The notes under the pieces: generated by a model | Told to the model about the DNA's origin: nothing | The model's input: only the letters and a program-made list of their open reading frames with translations | The model's database searches: none | Made by a program: the position numbers and the translations under genes | Part shown: piece after piece, positions 1 to 8,654 of the stretch | Layout of the letters: each line of letters starts with the position of its first letter | Numbering within the stretch: position 1 is the first letter of the stretch | Assembly (NCBI GenBank): GCA_000436835.1 | Contig: FR889132.1 | Location: 1 to 48,814, forward strand | Length of the DNA: 48,814 bases | Direction: 5' to 3' | Source of the DNA: Eubacterium sp. CAG:251 | GTDB taxonomy: Bacteria > Bacillota > Clostridia > Oscillospirales > Acutalibacteraceae

Positions 1-29
1 GGCACGGTTTAGCCACTTTATCGACAGTC
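1..29 (-). repeat. Partial copy of dispersed repeat (left-end type), cut by window edge
   Basis: Read on the minus strand from base 29 to base 1, this matches the left end of the element at 8655-8683 at 24 of 29 positions, and all five differences are transitions. It starts with GACTG and includes GGCTAAAC. It lies just past the end of the acyl-CoA synthetase gene. The copy is cut by the window edge, so its length and interior are unknown. Confidence 0.75.
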
Positions 30-30
30 T

Positions 31-60
31 GAACCGGTCACGAATTCACGTGACCGGTTT
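31..60. repeat. Palindromic hairpin after the acyl-CoA synthetase gene
   Basis: An 11-bp inverted repeat, AACCGGTCACG and CGTGACCGGTT, flanks a 6-nt loop. It sits between the acyl-CoA synthetase stop codon and the repeat at the window start. There is no T-run on the gene's side, so it is not a classical intrinsic terminator. It may be part of the neighbouring repeat. Confidence 0.6.
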
Positions 61-70
61 GTTAATTTAA

Positions 71-1753
71 TTATTTCAATACTTTGAAATCTACTTTGCC
101 GATTTTTGTTCTCGGAAGAGCATCTATAAACTCAATAATTTTAGGTACAGACCATTTTGAAAGGTTTTGCATACCAAATTCAATGATTTTTTTCTTAAGC
201 ATTTCTTCATCATCGTTTTTAAATTTTTTATTTTTAACAACGAAAAGCTTAAGCTTCGTCTGTCCTTCTTCTCCTACTCCGATAACACAGCAGTCATAAA
301 TTTCTGCCATTGCTCTGTAAGCCTCTTCAATAAACGAAGGATAAACAAGATATCCGCTGATTTTGTAAACTCTCTTGAGCCTTTGGCGGTAATAGATATC
401 ACCTGTTTCTTGCTCAATGTAGCACATATCGCCGGTATGAAGCCATACTTTGCCGTCATTGTGCATAACAAGAACCTTTGCCGTTTCGTCAGGGTCGTGG
501 TAATAACCCTCCATAAGAGTCGGAGCGTAAATACAAAGCTCGCCGTCCTCGCCTTTAACCTCATCTGTAGTTCCCGGTTTAACGGTCATAGCCTTAACAT
601 TGTAGCAAGGAATGCCGATACAGCCCTGCGGTGCTTCTCTTCTCGGGTCGGTAAATGAGCAAACGGTTACACATTCCGTAAGGCCGTAGCCTGAAACGAA
701 GTGGCAGTGAGCACCGTTTTCCTTAAGAAGTCTATCCATTTTTTCAGTAAGCGAATAAGGAACAACGTCTCCGCCTGAGCCGATAAGCTTCATATTCGAC
801 ATATCAATTCCTTTGAGATAACCTGCCTTATATACTTTTTCAAAGAAATCAGGAACGCCGAAAATATAGTTGATACCGTATTTCTTGATAGCGTCTGAAC
901 ACATTTTAGCGTCAAACTGAGGGAAGAGCGACTGAGGCATACCTGTGCAGATTGAAACGTGCATACAAAGCGCAAAGCCGAAACCGTGGAATACGGGAAG
1001 TGCAGTAAGCATAGCGTCTGATTTAGGGTCACATTTCATATCTAAAACATTTTCAACTACGTCGCAAAGTTGATATGAAAGATTGTTGATAGCCTCATTG
1101 CAAAGCTGAACGCCCTTTGGATTGCCTGTTGTACCGCCTGTCATCATAATTGCGGCAACTGCAAGTGGGTTTTCTGCAATAGGAATTTCATTGCCGGCAG
1201 CAATATATTCCTTGCCCTCTCTTAGAAGCTCCTTCCAGTCAATATTTTTCTTGACGTCATTTGCCGGAGCTGTTTTGCCTTTGATTTTCTTTTTATAAAG
1301 CTGATTTGCTAAAAAGCCGTAAGGAGTTTTCGGAAAATACTCGGCTGTTTTGCATCTTACAAGTGTAAGATGGTTCATACCCTTAAATGCTTTTTCTGAA
1401 ACGTCAAAGCAAAATGCAAACTTAGCGCCTACAAGGTCAACCGCATATTGTGCTTCGCTTGCAACCGAAAGAGGGTGAAGCATTGAAGCAACAGCACCGA
1501 TTTTGTTTACCGCATATATAGCGGCAATGCACTGCGGCATATTAGGTGCGCAAATAATAACTCTGTCGCCCTTTCTGACACCGTTTGCGAGCATACCTGC
1601 GGCGCAAAGGTCAACCATTTTTTCAGCCTGCGTCCAAGTGATTGTGTTGTTGTAATAATAAAAACAAGGCTCGTTTGTATGTTGAGCGGCAGAATCCGCA
1701 AATTTTTCATACATTGTTTTTTTGACATCATATCGTGTTGTATATTCTATCAT
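71..1753 (-). CDS. AMP-forming acyl-CoA synthetase (acyl/aryl-CoA ligase family)
   Basis: The product of about 560 residues is an ANL-superfamily adenylate-forming enzyme that activates a carboxylic acid with ATP and transfers it to CoA. Visible motifs are the phosphate-binding loop MMTGGTTGNPKGV, the adenylate motif YGLTE, the hinge-region LHTGD, and a C-terminal PRTKIGKVD carrying the catalytic lysine. The ORF opens further upstream, but the ATG at 1753 is preceded by a good GGAGG and gives a normal N-terminus (MIEYTTRYD). The chain length of the substrate cannot be read from the sequence; a fatty or aryl acid is likely. It stands alone, with a TATAAT-like -10 near 1823-1828 and no clear -35. 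High confidence in family, low in substrate. Confidence 0.9.
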   Translation of the reverse strand: MIEYTTRYDVKKTMYEKFADSAAQHTNEPCFYYYNNTITWTQAEKMVDLCAAGMLANGVRKGDRVIICAPNMPQCIAAIYAVNKIGAVASMLHPLSVASEAQYAVDLVGAKFAFCFDVSEKAFKGMNHLTLVRCKTAEYFPKTPYGFLANQLYKKKIKGKTAPANDVKKNIDWKELLREGKEYIAAGNEIPIAENPLAVAAIMMTGGTTGNPKGVQLCNEAINNLSYQLCDVVENVLDMKCDPKSDAMLTALPVFHGFGFALCMHVSICTGMPQSLFPQFDAKMCSDAIKKYGINYIFGVPDFFEKVYKAGYLKGIDMSNMKLIGSGGDVVPYSLTEKMDRLLKENGAHCHFVSGYGLTECVTVCSFTDPRREAPQGCIGIPCYNVKAMTVKPGTTDEVKGEDGELCIYAPTLMEGYYHDPDETAKVLVMHNDGKVWLHTGDMCYIEQETGDIYYRQRLKRVYKISGYLVYPSFIEEAYRAMAEIYDCCVIGVGEEGQTKLKLFVVKNKKFKNDDEEMLKKKIIEFGMQNLSKWSVPKIIEFIDALPRTKIGKVDFKVLK

Positions 1754-1886
1754 ATTATCCTCCAAGCAATTCAAATAATGAACACAATGTACCGCTGTGT
1801 GCATTATTGACTCATTACTCCAATTATAACAAATAATATAAAGTAAATCCACAAAAATTAAATAAATTAAGTTTTATTTAATAAAT

Positions 1887-1914
1887 TGACTTTTTTTTCA
1901 TATATGGTAGAATA
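1887..1914 (+). promoter_or_regulatory. Predicted sigma-A promoter for the DUF2238-like gene
   Basis: TTGACT at 1887-1892 and TAGAAT at 1909-1914 are separated by 16 bp. It ends 28 bp before the start codon of the DUF2238-like/MATE pair. Confidence 0.6.
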
Positions 1915-1942
1915 AGGCGTATAAATTGCAGGCGGTGAAAAA

Positions 1943-2626
1943 ATGGCTTATAAAGTAAAAAAAGACCCTATTGATAAAATACCTAAGGCACAGTTTGTTT
2001 TTTGGATTATTGTGCGTATTTCCATGCTCGTTTGCGCCGGATACTCGTTTATTCACGGCGACTTGGTAATGGGATTTGAAAGCGTATTTTGTTTTATATT
2101 TACTCATCTTTGGGATATGTTTCAGGTTTTCGGCAACGGCAGTTTTATTGAGGAAGTTCCGCCGCTTAGCCAAACAATGCTTAATATTATTATTTTTATA
2201 GGAATAGTTATCGGCTCATATTTCGGATTTTTTGATGAAATTTCGTGGTTTGATAATTTTATGCATATTATGTCGGGGTTGGTTTGTGCCGTTTTCGGCT
2301 ATGACTTTGCTTGCATTATTCAGCGCAAAAAGGGGCAGTGTGCGGCAACTCTTGCGGCTCTTTTTTCAATAATGTTTGCGCTTTCAATTGCAGTCGGCTG
2401 GGAATTTTATGAATTTTTGATGGATTATTTTCACGGCACAAATCTTCAGCTTTCAAAAGCAGGGAATGAAACGGCAATGTTTGACCTTTCAAAATACCAT
2501 AATGAATACGGCTATCTCGGTCTTGTTGATACTATGACGGATATGATGATGAATGCCATAGGGGGTATCATCGGTATGATATTTATGATTATTTTAAGAA
2601 ATGGGAAAAAGGGGAAGAAAAAGTAA
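1943..2626 (+). CDS. Integral membrane protein, DUF2238/YjdF-like
   Basis: This 227-residue protein has about six hydrophobic segments and a basic C-terminus (GKKGKKK). Conserved-looking polar positions within the membrane region, DNFMHIMSG, GWEFYEF and DTMTDMMMNAIGG, resemble the DUF2238/YjdF family of bacterial inner-membrane proteins, whose function is unknown. The start has an upstream GGCGGTGA. Its stop is 3 nt before the ATG of the MATE transporter, so the two are probably co-transcribed and translationally coupled. No transport or enzymatic role is assigned. Confidence 0.75.
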   Translation: MAYKVKKDPIDKIPKAQFVFWIIVRISMLVCAGYSFIHGDLVMGFESVFCFIFTHLWDMFQVFGNGSFIEEVPPLSQTMLNIIIFIGIVIGSYFGFFDEISWFDNFMHIMSGLVCAVFGYDFACIIQRKKGQCAATLAALFSIMFALSIAVGWEFYEFLMDYFHGTNLQLSKAGNETAMFDLSKYHNEYGYLGLVDTMTDMMMNAIGGIIGMIFMIILRNGKKGKKK

Positions 2627-2629
2627 TTT

Positions 2630-3988
2630 ATGGCAAAAACTAAGGATTTGACACAGGGGAGTGTGTGGAAACTTCTGCTTGTTTTTGCATTTCCTACTCT
2701 TTTGAGCAATGTTTTTCAACAATTTTATAATCTTGCCGATACCGCAATTGCAGGCCATATTTTGGGCGATAATGCGCTTGTTGCAATCGGTGCAAGTTCC
2801 ACGATTAACAGCCTTGTTTTGAGCTTTGCTTGGGGGCTTAACGGCGGATTTGGCATTATTATTGCTCAATGCTTCGGTGCAAAGGATTTTAAAAGGCTGA
2901 AAAAATCAGTTGCGATTTCGCTTGTGATTAATGCCGTTTTTTCAGTTGCCGTGCTTTTTGCAAGCGTGCTTTTCAGCAAGCCTATGCTCAAACTTCTCAA
3001 CACCCCGTCTGCAAGGCTTGAGGAGGCTAACAGTTATATTGTCGTTATTTTGGCGTGCATTATCGTGCCTATGCTTTATAATCTTGAGGCGGTTGTTTTG
3101 CGTTCGCTCGGCGACAGTAAAACTCCGCTTTATTTTCTGATTTTTTCAAGTATATTAAATGTTGTGCTTGATTATTTATTTATCAAATTTACAAATATGG
3201 GCGTTATGGGTGCAGCTGTGGCAACTGTTTTGGCGCAACTTTTGTCCGTAATTTTCTGCTTTGTTGTTATTTTAAAGAATTTTAAGATAATCAGGCTTAA
3301 AAAAGATGATTTTAAATTTTCTTCGTCGCTTTTTAAAAATATGATGGGCGCAGGTATGACAATGGCGGTTATGAATTCGATTTTTTCAATCGGCTCAATT
3401 ATTATGCAAGGCTCGATTAATGCGCTCGGCGATGATATTATTGCAGCACATCTCGGTTCAAGAAAGGTTGCGGAAATGTTTATGCAGCCGCTTGTAACCA
3501 TCGGCACGGCTTGCTCTACTTTTGTAGGTCAAAATTACGGTGCAGGGAAAATCAAAAGAATTAAATCGTCTATCAAATACAGCACGCTTTATTCTCTTAT
3601 TTGGTCTGTGTTTACTTTCTTTGTTTTATGGTTTTTCGGCGGTCAAATTGCAAGGCTCGTTACGGGCAGTGCTTCGCAGACTGTGTTTGAAAATACACAG
3701 CTTTATCTTAGGGTTAATGCGCCGTTTTATTTTGTTTTGGGTTTGCTTTTCACCCTGCGTTTTTCTATCCAGTCGGTTGACAGAAAGGCACCGCCGATTA
3801 TTTCAAGCACTATGGAGCTTGCTTCCAAAATTGCGGCGGCATATCTGTTTATTCCGCTTTGGGGCTATTTCGGCGCTTGCATTGCCGAGCCGCTTAGCTG
3901 GACCTTGGGCGCAATATATCTTTTATTTGTGTTTAAAAAGGAATTTGAAAGGCTTGATAATATTAAATTTAAAGAAAAGGCAGAATGA
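2630..3988 (+). CDS. MATE family multidrug/Na+ efflux transporter
   Basis: The 452-residue protein has about twelve transmembrane segments in two related halves, the normal size for the MATE (NorM/DinF) family. The N-terminal half begins LLLVFAFPTLLSNVFQQFYNLADTAIAG, and later segments contain FVGQNYGAGK, a typical MATE loop. Such proteins export cationic drugs or metabolites using Na+ or H+ gradients; the substrate here is unknown. It follows the DUF2238-like gene with a 3-nt gap and ends before a strong bidirectional terminator. Confidence 0.93.
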   Translation: MAKTKDLTQGSVWKLLLVFAFPTLLSNVFQQFYNLADTAIAGHILGDNALVAIGASSTINSLVLSFAWGLNGGFGIIIAQCFGAKDFKRLKKSVAISLVINAVFSVAVLFASVLFSKPMLKLLNTPSARLEEANSYIVVILACIIVPMLYNLEAVVLRSLGDSKTPLYFLIFSSILNVVLDYLFIKFTNMGVMGAAVATVLAQLLSVIFCFVVILKNFKIIRLKKDDFKFSSSLFKNMMGAGMTMAVMNSIFSIGSIIMQGSINALGDDIIAAHLGSRKVAEMFMQPLVTIGTACSTFVGQNYGAGKIKRIKSSIKYSTLYSLIWSVFTFFVLWFFGGQIARLVTGSASQTVFENTQLYLRVNAPFYFVLGLLFTLRFSIQSVDRKAPPIISSTMELASKIAAAYLFIPLWGYFGACIAEPLSWTLGAIYLLFVFKKEFERLDNIKFKEKAE

Positions 3989-4045
3989 CCAAGAGGGGAG
4001 AATGAAAGCAAATCTTCCCTGCAAAGCTTGACGAGAAAAGAAATA

Positions 4046-4081
4046 AAAAATCCTTCTGAAAAGAAAATCAGAAGGATTTTT
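4046..4081. terminator. Bidirectional intrinsic terminator between the MATE and thi operons
   Basis: A perfect 9-bp core, TCCTTCTGA and TCAGAAGGA, is flanked by A-runs on the left and T-runs on the right. It therefore works as a terminator for the MATE operon on + and the thiamine ABC operon on -. Confidence 0.9.
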
Positions 4082-4096
4082 GTTTTTTATGTGAAA

Positions 4097-4834
4097 TTAT
4101 AATAAATGCAAAATTTCAACAATTTGTCTTTTATAATTCAAGAACTCATCTGTAAGATTAAAATCGGCGGTCCTCGGTTTAGGGCAGTCGATTTTAATTT
4201 CGTTTGAGCATACACCGTCGGCAAGAATATAAATCCTGTCAGACAGTAAAATAGCCTCGTCTATATCGTGAGTAATAAATACTGTTGACAAATCAATGCT
4301 TTGCATAACGTCGAGATACCACTTGTGGATAACAGCTTTTGTAATGGTATCAAGTGCGCTGAACGGCTCATCAAGGAGCGCCACGCCGTTTGATGATAAA
4401 TAGGTGCGAAGAAGCGCCGCTCTTTGGCGCATACCGCCCGAAAGTTGCGACGGATATTTGTATTGCGTGCCGTCAAGACCGAAGGTTTTGAAAAGAGGCT
4501 CTGCCTGCTCTCTTGCTTCTTTTTTGCTTACCTTGTTTATAACAAGCGGAAGTGTTACATTGTCAATCACCTTTCTGTAAGGCAAAAGTAAATCCTTTTG
4601 AAGCATATAGCTGACACTTCCGGGCTTACCCGTAATATCGTTTCCGTTGAGCAGTACCCTGCCGCTGTCGGGTTTTGAAATACCTGACAGGACATTGAAC
4701 AGCGTAGTTTTGCCGCCGCCGCTTACTCCCAAAAGGCTGACAATTTCGCCCTTGTTAAGAGTAAGTGAAGCACCTTTTAAAACCTTGTTTTCTCCAAAGC
4801 TTTTATAAATATTTTCAGCTTTTAAAATTTCCAT
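4097..4834 (-). CDS. thiZ: ABC transporter ATP-binding protein, thiamine-precursor type
   Basis: The 245-residue ATPase has Walker A (GVSGGGKTT), signature (LSGGMRQRAALLR) and Walker B plus D-loop (ALLDEPFSALD). It belongs to the NitT/TauT-like branch (SsuB/ThiZ). It is the last gene of a TPP-riboswitch-led operon of thiamine-binding protein, permease, substrate-binding protein and this ATPase. That context indicates uptake of the thiamine pyrimidine moiety (HMP or formylaminopyrimidine). The start is 3 nt after the preceding stop. The symbol rests on context; the ATPase alone does not show specificity. Confidence 0.88.
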   Translation of the reverse strand: MEILKAENIYKSFGENKVLKGASLTLNKGEIVSLLGVSGGGKTTLFNVLSGISKPDSGRVLLNGNDITGKPGSVSYMLQKDLLLPYRKVIDNVTLPLVINKVSKKEAREQAEPLFKTFGLDGTQYKYPSQLSGGMRQRAALLRTYLSSNGVALLDEPFSALDTITKAVIHKWYLDVMQSIDLSTVFITHDIDEAILLSDRIYILADGVCSNEIKIDCPKPRTADFNLTDEFLNYKRQIVEILHLL

Positions 4835-4837
4835 AAG

Positions 4838-5869
4838 TTATGCCAAATAATCGTTTGTAAATCCTGTGTTTTCAGGAATTTTTTCATCAACAATTTTTAC
4901 TTCGCCGAGCCAATTGTAAAATGCATTCCATCTTGCAGGGTCGATATATCCCCATTTAGGAGCGTCGGCAATATATTGGTCTGCCATATACTTTTGGCTC
5001 GCCTTTACAAGTTCTTCACTACCCTTGAGTGATCCTGTATCATCGCCGTCAATAAGCATTTGAGCAGCTTTTTCCGGATTTTCAATAGCGTATTCATAAC
5101 CCTTTTTGGTTGCCGAAAGGAACGCCTTAACGGTTTCGGGGTCATTTTTAATAAGGTCATTGTTTGCAATAAGGATAGGTGTGTAGTAATCAAATGTAGG
5201 ATTCAAATCCTTAAAGAAGAATTTGTCAACCTCAACATGGTTTACCTGAGCGTTAACTCCGCCCCAGCCGTCAAATACCCAAATTGCGTGATTCGGATTT
5301 TGTTTTACATCCTGTGCCTCGTCTGTTACTGTGTTTGGAATTCTCTTAACCTTGCTCCAATCACCGCCGTCTGCTTTGACAACGTTTTCCATCATTGCAA
5401 GCTCAATAGGTGAGTCCCAAGTGAGATATGTTTTGCCTACAAGACCCTTAGGAGTGTCCATACCCTCGCCTTTTTTAGACATAATGCACGATGTATTGTG
5501 CTGAATAAGAGCGGCAACAGCCGTAACCTGCATAGGAGTGTCAGATGTGAAGGCTGAAGCGATAGTATCCTGAGCGTCAATGGCAAACTGTGCCTGACCT
5601 GCCGAGCAAGCCTCAGTAGCACCGTTTTCAGGCGGTTGAACAATCTTTACATTAAGACCTGCATCTTTGTAATATCCCTGCTGTAAAGCAACATAAAAGC
5701 CTGTATGGTTTGTGTTAGGTGTCCAGTCAAGGCAAAGAGTAACGTTTTTTAACTCCTTTTTTGCTGTGTTGTCAGATTTTGTATCTGTATTTGATTTTGT
5801 GCAAGCCGCAAAAGCAAAAATAAGTGAAATTGCAAGCAATATTGCAAGTATTTTTTTTGTTTTACTCAT
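4838..5869 (-). CDS. thiY: ABC substrate-binding lipoprotein, ThiY/NMT1-THI5 family
   Basis: The 343-residue protein has a lipoprotein signal (hydrophobic segment then FAAC, lipid Cys at residue 23) and a THI5/NMT1-type periplasmic-binding fold. The mature region opens LCLDWTPNTNHTGFYVA, the hallmark start of ThiY-like pyrimidine-binding proteins; later GYYKDAGLNV fits the family. It probably captures N-formyl-4-amino-5-aminomethyl-2-methylpyrimidine or HMP outside the cell. Its ATG overlaps the permease stop (ATGA), so the two are coupled. The ligand is inferred from family and riboswitch, not from visible residues. Confidence 0.88.
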   Translation of the reverse strand: MSKTKKILAILLAISLIFAFAACTKSNTDTKSDNTAKKELKNVTLCLDWTPNTNHTGFYVALQQGYYKDAGLNVKIVQPPENGATEACSAGQAQFAIDAQDTIASAFTSDTPMQVTAVAALIQHNTSCIMSKKGEGMDTPKGLVGKTYLTWDSPIELAMMENVVKADGGDWSKVKRIPNTVTDEAQDVKQNPNHAIWVFDGWGGVNAQVNHVEVDKFFFKDLNPTFDYYTPILIANNDLIKNDPETVKAFLSATKKGYEYAIENPEKAAQMLIDGDDTGSLKGSEELVKASQKYMADQYIADAPKWGYIDPARWNAFYNWLGEVKIVDEKIPENTGFTNDYLA

Positions 5870-6651
5870 TTCTTATCTCCTGAAATTTCTTTTTTATGTA
5901 CCCAAGGCATTGAAATTTTTTCAAGCAAAACAACTATGCCCATAAGTACAAGGCTGATTGCCGAAATAAACACGATAACGGCAAACATTTTGTCAAAGGC
6001 ATAAGCCTTTTTAACTCTTGTCATATAAACGCCGAGGCCCTCAAATCCGCCGAGCCATTCCGAAACAACGGCGCCGACAACCGCATAAGCGGCTGAAATG
6101 CGAAGCCCCGAAAAAAACGAAGCCGTAGCATTGGGAAGCTTGATTATTCTGAAAATTTGAAGCCTTCTTGCCCCCATTGAGCGCATAAGATTTATTGCAT
6201 CCTCATCAACACTTTGAAATCCGTTTAAAAGCCCTATCGCAATAGGGAAAAATGTCGTGATAACAACAAGCGTGATTTTAGGTGCCATACCAAAGCCCAT
6301 CCACAGCACCAAAAGCGGAGCGATGGCGATAGTGGGAATTGTTTGGGTAACAACAAGAACAGGGTAAAGCGCCTTGTTGATTATGGTAAACCTGTCCATC
6401 AAGCTTGCAATAACAAACGCAATGGCAATTCCGATAAGAAGACCGTAAAGTGTTTCCTGCAATGTGACAGCCGCCTGCTTCATCATAATAGAAAAATTAT
6501 CGGCAAACGCTTTTACAACGTCTATCGGCGACGGCAGCATATATGCAGGCACGAACTCCATATCGCAAGCTAAAAACCACAGCAATAATATGACAATTAT
6601 TGCACCGAGCGGTGCTGTCTTATTGGTGATGCTTTGTAACTTTTTTGTCAA
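5866..6651 (-). CDS. thiX: ABC transporter permease, thiamine-precursor uptake
   Basis: The 261-residue protein has about six membrane segments and an EAA-type loop around GLLNGFQSVDEDAINLMRSMGA, of the BPD_transp_1 (SsuC/ThiX) type. Translation seems to begin at a TTG at 6651, since no ATG lies before the first membrane segment; GGTGAGG sits about 9 nt upstream. The start lies inside the end of the thiamine-binding-protein gene (32-nt overlap). The stop overlaps the next ATG, so the operon is tightly coupled. Confidence 0.86.
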   Translation of the reverse strand: MTKKLQSITNKTAPLGAIIVILLLWFLACDMEFVPAYMLPSPIDVVKAFADNFSIMMKQAAVTLQETLYGLLIGIAIAFVIASLMDRFTIINKALYPVLVVTQTIPTIAIAPLLVLWMGFGMAPKITLVVITTFFPIAIGLLNGFQSVDEDAINLMRSMGARRLQIFRIIKLPNATASFFSGLRISAAYAVVGAVVSEWLGGFEGLGVYMTRVKKAYAFDKMFAVIVFISAISLVLMGIVVLLEKISMPWVHKKEISGDKK

Positions 6652-6919
6652 TGGTCAATACCTCACCCTCAGGGTTATAAACAACCTTGATATATGCGCT
6701 TACACTTGGGCAGCCTGCTTTGATTGCAACCTTTTGGCAGTTTGCAACAATTTCCATAAGTTCATCGTAGCTTTCACCCTCGATAGTGGTTTCAAACGGG
6801 CCTACATAATAGTTAAGTCCTGTTGACTTAATGTATGCGATAACCTCGTCAACAATACGGATAAGCTCGTCCTCGTTTGATACATCAGGCAAAACCTGAA
6901 TTGCAACACTTGCTTTCAT
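6620..6919 (-). CDS. Thiamine-binding protein, MTH1187/YkoF-like (DUF77 family)
   Basis: The 99-residue soluble protein opens with ASVAIQVLPDVSNEDE and continues through YVGPFETTIEGE, matching the small ferredoxin-like DUF77/thiamine_BP family. Members bind thiamine or its pyrimidine and often sit with ThiXYZ transporters. It has no signal peptide, so it is cytoplasmic. It is the first gene after the TPP riboswitch, with a GGAAG site upstream of its ATG. It may buffer or sense the imported ligand; that role is inference. Confidence 0.87.
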   Translation of the reverse strand: MKASVAIQVLPDVSNEDELIRIVDEVIAYIKSTGLNYYVGPFETTIEGESYDELMEIVANCQKVAIKAGCPSVSAYIKVVYNPEGEVLTIDKKVTKHHQ

Positions 6920-6960
6920 AATAAATACTTCCTTTCGTAATATTCTTGATAAGTCAAAAG

Positions 6961-6991
6961 AAAAAGCACCTATGCAAAACGCAAAGGTGCT
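6961..6991 (-). terminator. Riboswitch-controlled terminator of the thi operon
   Basis: On the minus strand, AGCACCTTTGC, a GTTTT loop and GCATAGGTGCT (one mismatch) are followed by TTTTT. It lies between the TPP aptamer and the first gene. The left arm AGCACC can also pair with GGTGCT inside the aptamer's 5' strand (7073-7078), giving a plausible ligand-free antiterminator. Confidence 0.85.
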
Positions 6992-7007
6992 AATATGTAT
7001 ATAATCT

Positions 7008-7087
7008 TCCGTCTTCCTACGCTCGCATTATCGAACAGGTTAGAAGGGTATAATCTCAGCCTTGAAAATCAAAGCACCCCTGACTTA
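7008..7087 (-). ncRNA. TPP riboswitch (THI element) aptamer
   Basis: Read on the minus strand the element has GGGGTGC, then GGCTGAGATTATACCC, then AACCTGTTCGATAATG and GCGAGCGTAGGAAG. These are the conserved THI-box blocks in the correct order. It lies in the 5' leader of the thiamine-precursor ABC operon and is followed by an intrinsic terminator, so TPP should switch the operon off by premature termination. The exact ends of P1 are approximate. Confidence 0.95.
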
Positions 7088-7100
7088 TTAAGTTAAGTAA

Positions 7101-7129
7101 ATTATATAACTATTTTTTAATATTGTCAA
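7101..7129 (-). promoter_or_regulatory. Promoter of the thi operon
   Basis: On the minus strand, perfect TTGACA (7124-7129) and perfect TATAAT (7101-7106) are separated by 17 bp. The -35 box lies within the last codons of tadA, and transcription would start just before the TPP aptamer. Confidence 0.9.
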
Positions 7130-7595
7130 TATTTTTGTTTTTAGCTCTTTCTTCACGAAGCCTTGCAAAGAAATCGCTTAAAAGCGACGAACATTCATCT
7201 TTCAGCACGCCACTGACTATTTCGGGCTTGTGGTTATACGGCAAATTATTAAAATCAACAACAGAGCCGAACGAGCCTGCCTTGCTGTCGCTTGCGCCGA
7301 AAACAACACGTTTTATTCGTGAGTTGATTATTGCACCTGCACACATAGGGCACGGTTCAAGAGTAACATAAAGCTCGCATTGCCAAAGCCGCCAGCCGCC
7401 GAGTGCCTTGCAGGCATTGTCTATCGCTTCAAGCTCTGCGTGGTAAAGCGCATTTTTGCCAATTTCACGCCTGTTTCTGCCTGTTGCAACAATTTCGCCG
7501 TTTTTGGTAACAACCGCACCGACGGGAACTTCACCCTCATCGCCGCTTATTTTTGCAAGCTCAATAGCTTTTTTCATTATTTCTTCATCTGTCAT
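7110..7595 (-). CDS. tadA: tRNA-specific adenosine deaminase TadA
   Basis: The 161-residue zinc deaminase converts A34 to inosine in tRNA-Arg(ACG). The zinc/catalytic motif HAELEAI and the second site PCPMCAGAIINSRI are both present, and the length is normal. It lies 3 nt after the CPBP protease gene, so the two are one transcript. Its 3' end contains the -35 box of the thi promoter. Confidence 0.95.
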   Translation of the reverse strand: MTDEEIMKKAIELAKISGDEGEVPVGAVVTKNGEIVATGRNRREIGKNALYHAELEAIDNACKALGGWRLWQCELYVTLEPCPMCAGAIINSRIKRVVFGASDSKAGSFGSVVDFNNLPYNHKPEIVSGVLKDECSSLLSDFFARLREERAKNKNIDNIKK

Positions 7596-7598
7596 ATT

Positions 7599-8627
7599 TT
7601 ATCCTATCTTAACTGTTTGCGCAGTCATCACGATTAAAAGAAGAAAAGGAATAATCATACCGGGGAAGAGGAATGACGAAATTTTTTCACCCGTTGTAAG
7701 CACGCAATCGCTGTTTTCCTTAGGAAGGGCAAGCTTATGCTTAATTCCTAAATAAACAGTTGCAATAATGCCCACAAGAAGCCAAAAGCCAAAGAGTGCA
7801 GCGGTGATATTTATTTCCTTGCCGGCAACAAAATTGACCGTATCGCTGACTGCCGACATTCCGTTATTAAGCGCATGAATACACATTGCAGGAATGATGC
7901 TGTCTGTTTTAATCGTGACATAAGCAAGCACTAAGCCTACAAGAAAAGCGAAAACAAACTGAATAACATTACCGTGAAGCAAACCGAAAACAATGCTTAC
8001 CGCAACAACGCCAAACGCTTTGCCGTAATTTTTCAAAAGACCGAGCGAGCAGCATCTCATTGCAAATTCTTCGCAAATTGCCGGAACAATGGCTATGCCG
8101 ATAATGTTAAGCACACATTCAAAAATTGAATTTGGATTTGAAACGTCACCTTGAGTAAGAGTTATGCCGACTGTTTTAAGGAAAGCAACAAGATAGCTTG
8201 TTGCCGCATTTGCAATAACGCAAATACCCATACCAAAGCAAATCCAAATTACAGCGTCACCGAATTTGAGCGATTTTGTGGGAACAATAGGAGTTTTGTA
8301 TTTTTTCTTGTTAATAAGCGCAACTAAGCCAAACGGCGCCGCAACAGACAAAATGGAGATGAAAAGAATGTTCACGGCATAGCTGAATGAGGCGCTCGAT
8401 TTGTAAATGTCATAAAGCGTCTGCCCTGAGTTTATTGTTATTTTGCTCATTGCCAAAGATACAACTACCTGCAATACCAAGTATAAAATTATTGCGCCGC
8501 CAAGCCAAGAACTTATTTTTTTAAGCTCTTTTTTTTGCTTTCTTGCAATGTTATCCCGCTGAATTTGACGTCTCATATATTCACTTTGCTGTTCGTTAAA
8601 ATTAGGATTATAGTAATATTGCGCCAT
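7599..8627 (-). CDS. CPBP family intramembrane metalloprotease (CAAX-protease-like)
   Basis: The 342-residue membrane protein carries the three CPBP motifs: EEFAMRCC (the EExxxR type), FGLLHGN (the FxxxH type) and the downstream ALNNG. It has about eight hydrophobic segments after a basic, Gln-rich cytoplasmic N-terminus (residues 1-40). Relatives are related to Rce1 and bacteriocin-immunity proteases; the substrate is unknown. It heads the pair with tadA. The repeat element begins only 27 bp upstream of its start, so its promoter may lie in or be disrupted by that repeat. Confidence 0.9.
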   Translation of the reverse strand: MAQYYYNPNFNEQQSEYMRRQIQRDNIARKQKKELKKISSWLGGAIILYLVLQVVVSLAMSKITINSGQTLYDIYKSSASFSYAVNILFISILSVAAPFGLVALINKKKYKTPIVPTKSLKFGDAVIWICFGMGICVIANAATSYLVAFLKTVGITLTQGDVSNPNSIFECVLNIIGIAIVPAICEEFAMRCCSLGLLKNYGKAFGVVAVSIVFGLLHGNVIQFVFAFLVGLVLAYVTIKTDSIIPAMCIHALNNGMSAVSDTVNFVAGKEINITAALFGFWLLVGIIATVYLGIKHKLALPKENSDCVLTTGEKISSFLFPGMIIPFLLLIVMTAQTVKIG

Positions 8628-8654
8628 ATAATTTTTCTTCTTTCTTGTATATTA

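Noticed and set aside
3540..4031. Overlapping ORF of 163 residues within and beyond the MATE gene
   Set aside because: It lies mainly in another frame of the MATE coding region, lacks a ribosome site and has shadow-like composition.
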